A DNA stretch of 8,647 bases from DATBFX01 sp036558305 (GTDB lineage Bacteria > Chloroflexota > Chloroflexia > Thermomicrobiales > UBA6265). Of this stretch, positions 5,471 to 8,647 are shown one piece after another. Below the pieces are notes generated by a model that saw only the letters and a list, made by a program, of their open reading frames with translations, had not been told where the DNA came from and did no database searches. The stretch covers positions 1 to 8,647 of the forward strand of contig DATBFX010000101.1 in the NCBI GenBank assembly GCA_036558305.1, read 5' to 3'. The position numbers and the translations under genes were made by a program. How positions within the stretch are numbered: the first letter of the stretch is position 1; each line of letters starts with the position of its first letter.

Positions 5471-6590
5471 GCCCGATCTCCCGCAGCACGGCGCGCTTGC
5501 TCCCACCCCGCGCCTCGTCCTCCAGAAGATCGGTCCAGTGGTAGAAGACGAGCCCGTCGACTCCGGCGTCCAGTGCCTGCCGCGCGGCCGCGGCAAGGTC
5601 GTCGGCCGATATTGCGGGAACTCGCCCCCGCCCCGCGTGGACGCCCTCTGTATAGAGCGGCGCGACCTGGAGGGTGGTGACGATCTCGCGGTCGGTCGGG
5701 AGTCCACGTCTCGCGTCCGCCACCGCGGTCGCGACCCACTCGACCGGCCGGGCCAGGATCTGGAGGTAGGTCATCAACTCGAACCGATCGACGCGGCCGG
5801 CGAGCAGCGGCAGGTCCTGCGCCGCCACCTCCCGCCGCACGTCGCGTCCGCCGAAGTCCGACGACGGGAACGGCAGCGTGTTCAGCGTGATCCGCAATCC
5901 CCGGCTCTCGGCTTCGACCCCATCCGCGATCCGCCCGATTGCCTCTACCATCCTGGCACATCGCCACCTGGTCCAGGCATCTCCGTGCTCGGTGAGGATG
6001 GTTCGTGCCTGGCCCGCGACATCGCCGGGTGGAAGCTCGATACCCTCGTCGCCGGCGAATCGTGTCCGGCAGCGGTCGCAGAAGCAGAAGGAGTCGGCGT
6101 CGGAGAAGCGGTAATCCGGCGTCCAGTTTTCCCAGAATCCGGGGTAGCGGCAAAACTGGAGGAAGAGTCCGGCCGGTGCCAACTCCTCGACCACCCGGCG
6201 TAGCCGGGCGATCTTCCAGTCCAGGTAGCCCTCGTGCGTCGGACAGACGCCGACGTACCAGGCGAAACCGGCGTCGGGCTCGCCCTTCGCGTTGACCGGC
6301 CGCGCATTTGGGAAAACGGCGAGCGCGGCCGGGTCGAAGAAGGTTGCCGTCGTCTGCTCGACCGCGAGACCGGCCCGCCGCAACGCCTCGACCCAGGCCC
6401 GGTCGTCGTACGCACCGATTCGCCCGGTTGCGTCCGCCAGGTAGGCCGATTGGTCGACGCCGGAGCCGGGCAAGGGGTCGATCCGGTTCTGGGTCAGGAC
6501 CAGATCGACCCCATCAGCTCGCAGCGCTGCCGCCGCCTCGTCGTACCCCATCCCGAAGGTCGTAAACCATTGCAGATCGTAGACCTTCAT
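5463..6590 (-). CDS. Putative glycoside-hydrolase-like (TIM-barrel) protein of the sugar operon
   Basis: This 375-residue protein has no family name I can assign with confidence. Its layout resembles hypothetical glycosidases with an (alpha/beta)8 barrel: an N-terminal strand (MKVYDLQWFTTFGMGYDEAA), barrel-like strands such as GLFLQFCRYPGFWENW and RITLNTLPF, FELMTYLQIL near 270-279, and a final strand GLVFYHWTDLLED (346-358). A CFCDRC motif at 169-174, before TRF, is a pattern seen in several uncharacterised glycosidase-like families and may hold a metal or shape the active site. Glu and Asp residues at strand ends are candidate catalytic acids, but none can be assigned. No signal peptide is visible, so it is probably cytoplasmic. 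The ATG at 6590 is preferred: the in-frame extension to 6665 is built from the heptamer repeat (CYRLPATGYRL) and is unlikely to be real protein. Its position between binding-protein and ATPase genes implies a role in processing the imported carbohydrate. Confidence 0.7.
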   Translation of the reverse strand: MKVYDLQWFTTFGMGYDEAAAALRADGVDLVLTQNRIDPLPGSGVDQSAYLADATGRIGAYDDRAWVEALRRAGLAVEQTTATFFDPAALAVFPNARPVNAKGEPDAGFAWYVGVCPTHEGYLDWKIARLRRVVEELAPAGLFLQFCRYPGFWENWTPDYRFSDADSFCFCDRCRTRFAGDEGIELPPGDVAGQARTILTEHGDAWTRWRCARMVEAIGRIADGVEAESRGLRITLNTLPFPSSDFGGRDVRREVAAQDLPLLAGRVDRFELMTYLQILARPVEWVATAVADARRGLPTDREIVTTLQVAPLYTEGVHAGRGRVPAISADDLAAAARQALDAGVDGLVFYHWTDLLEDEARGGSKRAVLREIGRG

Positions 6591-6601
6591 CGCCACCGAC
6601 G

Positions 6602-6706
6602 TCACGAGCCGGTAGCCGGTAGCCGGTAGCCGGTAGCAAAGCGCGAAGCGTCGCCCTCGATCCAACAGCGCCGCAAGGCGTCACGCAAGCCCAGGATCAC
6701 AGCCAT
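6602..6706 (-). CDS. Possible 34-residue small ORF inside the repeat-bearing intergenic region
   Basis: An ATG at 6706 follows AGGAG (6712-6716) with a six-base spacer, a better ribosome site than that of the hydrolase-like gene. The frame runs 34 residues (MAVILGLRDALRRCWIEGDA, then SRF and the repeat-encoded ATGYRLPATGS) to a TGA at 6604-6602. That is 11 bp before the start of the next gene. It could be a leader peptide coupled to downstream translation. Its C-terminal third is simply the heptamer repeat read as protein, so it may equally be chance inside a dispersed repeat. Confidence 0.18.
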   Translation of the reverse strand: MAVILGLRDALRRCWIEGDASRFATGYRLPATGS

Positions 6707-6730
6707 GGCAAACTCCTACCGGCTACCGGC
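6608..6730. repeat. Heptamer tandem repeats in inverted arrangement between the binding-protein and hydrolase-like genes
   Basis: Four head-to-tail copies of GCCGGTA lie at 6608-6635. Two copies of the complementary unit TACCGGC lie at 6717-6730, directly after the binding-protein stop codon. On the leftward transcript the 14-nt arm can pair with any register of the 28-nt arm, giving a GC-rich stem around an 81-nt loop. Such a structure could protect the upstream binding-protein mRNA and reduce read-through, as often seen after the first gene of importer operons. It may also be a dispersed short-tandem-repeat element. Confidence 0.85.
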
Positions 6731-7768
6731 TTACTGCTGCCACGCCGGGGGCGTCTGCTCCGCGTTCTCCTTGGTGATGATCGGCAGCGGCAAGAAGTCC
6801 GGTTTCGGGATCTCGGCGTCGCGGCCGTTGAGGTAGAGCCAGGCCATGTGCATCCCCTGGAATGCCTGGGGATACGGGTCCTGGTCGATCGTGCCGACGA
6901 CGTAGCCGTCGATGATCGCCTGGCGGACGTCCGAGGGGTAGTCGCCGAGGATGAACTTGACTTCTTCTCGCCCGTTCTTCCGGGCGAAGTCGGCGGCGGG
7001 AACCCCCTCCGGTCCCTGCATCACGATCACGTCGAGCTGACCCTTCGGGAAGCGCGTCAGCAGGTCCTGGGTGACCGCCAGCGCCTTGTCGGCGGCGAAG
7101 GCGTCGTTGACGGTGCCGACGATCTCGTACTGCGGTTTGTCGGCGATCCCTTCTTTAAACCCCTTTTCACGCAGGATCTGCGGCGAGGTGCCCGCGATAC
7201 CCTGGACGTAGCCGATCTTCGCCGGCTGCCCGGCGAAGGTCTGGTCGAGGAGTTGCGCCTGGAGTTTGCCGAACTCCTCGTCGTCGGCGCCGACGTAGGT
7301 GACGACGTCGACCTTGCCGCTGCCGAACCCGGCCTTGTTGTTCACCTCGATCACGGGGATGCCGGCGTCGTTGGCCTCCTTGATGCCTGGGATGATCCCT
7401 TCGCCGGAGGGCGTCAGGAGAATGAGGTCGAACTTCTTGGTGATGAAGTTCTCGATGACGGCGACTTCCTTGGTCAGGTCGCCGCCGCCGCCGTCCTGCA
7501 ACTCGTACTCGAACCCGAACCGCCTGGCCCCGTCCGCCAGCCCCGTCTTGAAATTCGCGTAGAACGGGACCGACAGGTACGCGACCGAGACGCCGATCTT
7601 CTTCCCGCTCGGCGGCTCCGGCGTGCCGGTGTCGATCGGCACGGGCGTCGCGTCCTGGGCGAAGCCGCGCGTCCTTCCGCCGAGTCCGGCCCCCAGCCCG
7701 AGCGCCGCTCCCCGCAGAAACCGTCGCCGGTTGAGCCCATGAGTCACGATGCGATCCAGTTCGCCCAT
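6731..7768 (-). CDS. Tat-secreted CUT2 sugar-binding protein (periplasmic-binding-protein type, RbsB-like)
   Basis: This 345-residue extracytoplasmic protein captures the substrate and delivers it to the permease. It starts with a twin-arginine signal: NRRRFLRG (13-20), a hydrophobic Ala/Gly/Leu stretch and a likely signal-peptidase site after GFA (35-37). There is no lipobox cysteine. The mature part resembles the Peripla_BP_4 family, with the first strand KKIGVSVAYLSVPFYANFK, then FDLILLTPSGEGIIPGIKEA, DAGIPVIEVNNK, the hinge-side segment IGYVQGIAGTSPQILREKGF, DVIVMQGPEGVPAADFARKNG and the C-lobe VGTIDQDPYPQAFQGM. Length is normal for the family. The ATG at 7768 is preferred because AGAGGAG lies nine bases upstream and the next residues are the Tat signal. 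The longer in-frame extension to 7882 runs through the candidate promoter. It is the first gene of the operon. Its ligand is not identifiable from the sequence. Confidence 0.93.
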   Translation of the reverse strand: MGELDRIVTHGLNRRRFLRGAALGLGAGLGGRTRGFAQDATPVPIDTGTPEPPSGKKIGVSVAYLSVPFYANFKTGLADGARRFGFEYELQDGGGGDLTKEVAVIENFITKKFDLILLTPSGEGIIPGIKEANDAGIPVIEVNNKAGFGSGKVDVVTYVGADDEEFGKLQAQLLDQTFAGQPAKIGYVQGIAGTSPQILREKGFKEGIADKPQYEIVGTVNDAFAADKALAVTQDLLTRFPKGQLDVIVMQGPEGVPAADFARKNGREEVKFILGDYPSDVRQAIIDGYVVGTIDQDPYPQAFQGMHMAWLYLNGRDAEIPKPDFLPLPIITKENAEQTPPAWQQ

Positions 7769-7790
7769 CGCGCTTTGCTCCTCTCGCTCA

Positions 7791-7804
7791 GACACGGACG
7801 TGTC
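7791..7804. promoter_or_regulatory. 14-bp dyad in the leader of the sugar operon, possible operator
   Basis: GACACG (7791-7796) and CGTGTC (7799-7804) are perfect inverted arms separated by GA. The dyad lies between the candidate transcription start near 7847 and the Shine-Dalgarno of the binding-protein gene (7778-7784). This is a usual place for a repressor site or a short leader hairpin. No repressor gene is in the window. Confidence 0.35.
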
Positions 7805-7853
7805 GGCCGATGCCGCCCACGAACCTCCCGAAGGGTGCTTACGGAACGGCGGG

Positions 7854-7882
7854 AATCTAGCACCGGGTCCGGGGGTGGTCAA
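7854..7882 (-). promoter_or_regulatory. Candidate sigma-70 promoter of the sugar transport operon
   Basis: Read on the minus strand, TTGACC (7882-7877, 5 of 6 matches to the -35 consensus) is followed by exactly 17 bp and then TAGATT (7859-7854, 4 of 6). The -10 is preceded by TGC, giving an extended -10. Transcription would start near 7847, leaving a leader of about 79 nt before the ATG at 7768. The -35 box is the end of one of two 29-bp direct repeats. Confidence 0.55.
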
Positions 7883-7966
7883 TACCGCGCGCCCGTGGGC
7901 AGGGTGCCAGCGATTGTTGGGTCACGCCGCCATGCTCGGTCAATACCGCGCGACCATGGGCAGGGT
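7877..7966. repeat. Two 29-bp direct repeats upstream of the sugar operon
   Basis: Copies at 7877-7905 and 7938-7966 match at 27 of 29 bases (both begin GGTCAATACCGCGCG and end TGGGCAGGGT) and are offset by 61 bp. On the minus strand each copy ends in TTGACC. The copy nearer the gene supplies the candidate -35 box; the distal copy has no acceptable -10 box at normal spacing. They may be binding sites for an operon regulator, or a duplication linked to the adjoining inverted repeat, which begins inside the distal copy. Confidence 0.88.
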
Positions 7967-8062
7967 AGGGGAGCGCCCCGTGCCCTCCCGCCCTGGCAGA
8001 CGCGAGCACCGGATCAACCGATCAGTACTTCGGTCGCGGGAGCGCACGGGGCGCTCCCCTAC
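7965..8062. repeat. Long inverted repeat (27-bp arms, one mismatch), REP/MITE-like element
   Basis: The arms at 7965-7991 and 8036-8062 are complementary at 26 of 27 positions; the outer 19 bp (GTAGGGGAGCGCCCCGTGC and its complement) are perfect. The loop of 44 bases contains a further small stem, ACCGA/TCGGT (8017-8021 and 8030-8034). There is no coding capacity. It lies just downstream of the DUF4091 gene end, so it could act as that gene's 3' hairpin, but no T-run follows. GC-rich palindromic elements of this kind are often dispersed in many copies in Chloroflexota genomes. Confidence 0.85.
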
Positions 8063-8075
8063 ACGCGGAAGGCGT

Positions 8076-8089
8076 GCGACGATCGTCGC
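8076..8089. repeat. Perfect 14-bp palindrome at the end of the DUF4091 gene
   Basis: GCGACGATCGTCGC is a perfect palindrome without a spacer that touches the TAG stop codon at 8091-8089. Without a loop it is a poor hairpin. It could be a protein-binding site or chance in this GATC-rich DNA. Confidence 0.4.
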
Positions 8090-8647
8090 TAGGACAACCT
8101 GTCCAGGAGTTGGTTCCGTGTTCTGCCGACCCAGCCGGGATCGCGGGGAAACTCGGCAAAGTCTTGGATGTCGCGGAGGAGCGGATCGGCGCGATCGACG
8201 GCGGCCGCCTGCAGGACCGCGTAGTCCTGCAGACTCTCGGCGAAGACCTCCCAGCGGATCGAGTCGAGGGGACCGGCGGGACCGGGATAGAGGACGAAGG
8301 GATCGCCGTAGGGCCAGACGGGCCAGCGCGCCGCATCGGCGACGCGGAACGGATCGATCAGGTCCGCGGTCTGCGAGCGGTACCAGTAGTTGGCGGCCCA
8401 GTGGAGGAACCCGCCGGCGCCGGTGCGGTAGAAGAGCCAGCCCGACATGCGGATTTTGGCGAGCGGCGTGTCGAACAGCCGGTTGAGGAAGCGCCCGCGT
8501 GGCTGGCAACAGAAGTAGGCCCAGGCGGGAAAGCCTTCTGTGACGAACGACGGTGCCTGGGGCAGCAGGGCGACCGGGGTATCGGTCAAGCCCTCCCGCG
8601 CGAACGCGACGTCGCTCATCGCGTCCATGATCCGCATCCAGGGGGCG
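8089..8647 (-). CDS. DUF4091 (GH123-like) C-terminal domain protein, 3' part (5' end outside window)
   Basis: The last 185 residues of a larger protein are present and the frame is open at the window edge, so the N-terminal part is missing. The sequence matches the DUF4091 pattern found at the C-terminus of GH123-type beta-N-acetylgalactosaminidases and related uncharacterised glycosidases: WAYFCCQPRGRFLNRLFDTPL, MSGWLFYRTGAGGFLHWAAN, then GDPFVLYPGPAGPLDSIRWE and ESLQDYAVLQ. In this group the domain usually follows a catalytic barrel, so the whole gene probably encodes a glycosidase-like enzyme. The substrate is unknown; the GH123 link is to the domain, and activity is not shown. It is transcribed in the same direction as the sugar operon but is separated from it by 320 bp of repeats and a promoter. 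It is therefore probably a separate transcription unit with a related job in carbohydrate use. Confidence 0.85.
   Translation of the reverse strand, partial: APWMRIMDAMSDVAFAREGLTDTPVALLPQAPSFVTEGFPAWAYFCCQPRGRFLNRLFDTPLAKIRMSGWLFYRTGAGGFLHWAANYWYRSQTADLIDPFRVADAARWPVWPYGDPFVLYPGPAGPLDSIRWEVFAESLQDYAVLQAAAVDRADPLLRDIQDFAEFPRDPGWVGRTRNQLLDRLS

Noticed and set aside
6591..6665. N-terminal extension of the hydrolase-like protein to an in-frame start at 6665
   Set aside because: The added residues are the heptamer repeat read as protein, with no support from family length or a ribosome site.
7877..7966. CRISPR-like direct repeats
   Set aside because: There are only two copies with one 32-bp gap between them, two mismatches and no cas genes nearby.
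6848..8092. A 414-codon open frame on the plus strand across the binding-protein gene and the repeat region
   Set aside because: It is antisense to a gene with a clear family match and a Tat signal, and it reads through the promoter and inverted repeat. Long antisense frames are common in DNA of this GC content.

Overview
The window looks like chromosomal DNA from a high-GC bacterium. A Chloroflexota (Thermomicrobia-like) host fits best. The grounds are a Tat-exported sugar-binding protein, a single-domain FrcA-type ATPase, GTG/TTG starts and hairpin repeats with GGGGAGCGCCCC-type arms in a gene-free stretch. This is an inference from style, with no marker gene to settle it. No rRNA, tRNA, CRISPR array, transposase or integrase was seen.

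Left part, plus strand. Positions 3-767 are the C-terminal ATPase domain of an ABC exporter half whose 5' end is outside the window. Next comes a compact restriction-modification pair: a BglII/BstYI-family endonuclease (about 939-1661) and an MT-A70-family DNA methyltransferase (1734-2639) that carries an extra C-terminal helix-turn-helix domain. The pair is visibly AT-richer than its surroundings (29 to 34 G+C per 60 in three sampled lines, against 44 per 60 inside the sugar operon), which suggests horizontal acquisition. The 72-bp gap between the two genes holds two copies of AAGATCTACTT, each containing the BglII hexamer AGATCT. One overlaps the -10 box of a good candidate methyltransferase promoter and the other lies just before its Shine-Dalgarno. 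AGATCT occurs only three times in the window, all in this locus. This candidate self-regulating system without a separate controller gene is the most interesting part of the window.

Middle part. A probable small cysteine-containing protein of unknown function lies on the minus strand (2658-3014). It is divergent from two tandem plus-strand genes (3071-3349 and 3399-3677) that encode paralogous 92-residue zinc-ribbon proteins.

Right part, minus strand. A CUT2-type sugar uptake operon is read leftwards in the order Tat-secreted substrate-binding protein (7768-6731), glycoside-hydrolase-like protein (6590-5463), ATPase (5470-4700), permease (4703-3690). The last three genes overlap at their junctions. 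A good sigma-70-like promoter with an extended -10 lies at 7882-7854. The 320-bp gap upstream holds 29-bp direct repeats, a long inverted repeat and a palindrome. Beyond it is the 3' part of a DUF4091 (GH123-like) gene. The sugar genes probably serve import and breakdown of an unidentified carbohydrate. The binding protein captures it, the permease and ATPase import it, and the two glycosidase-like proteins may process it.
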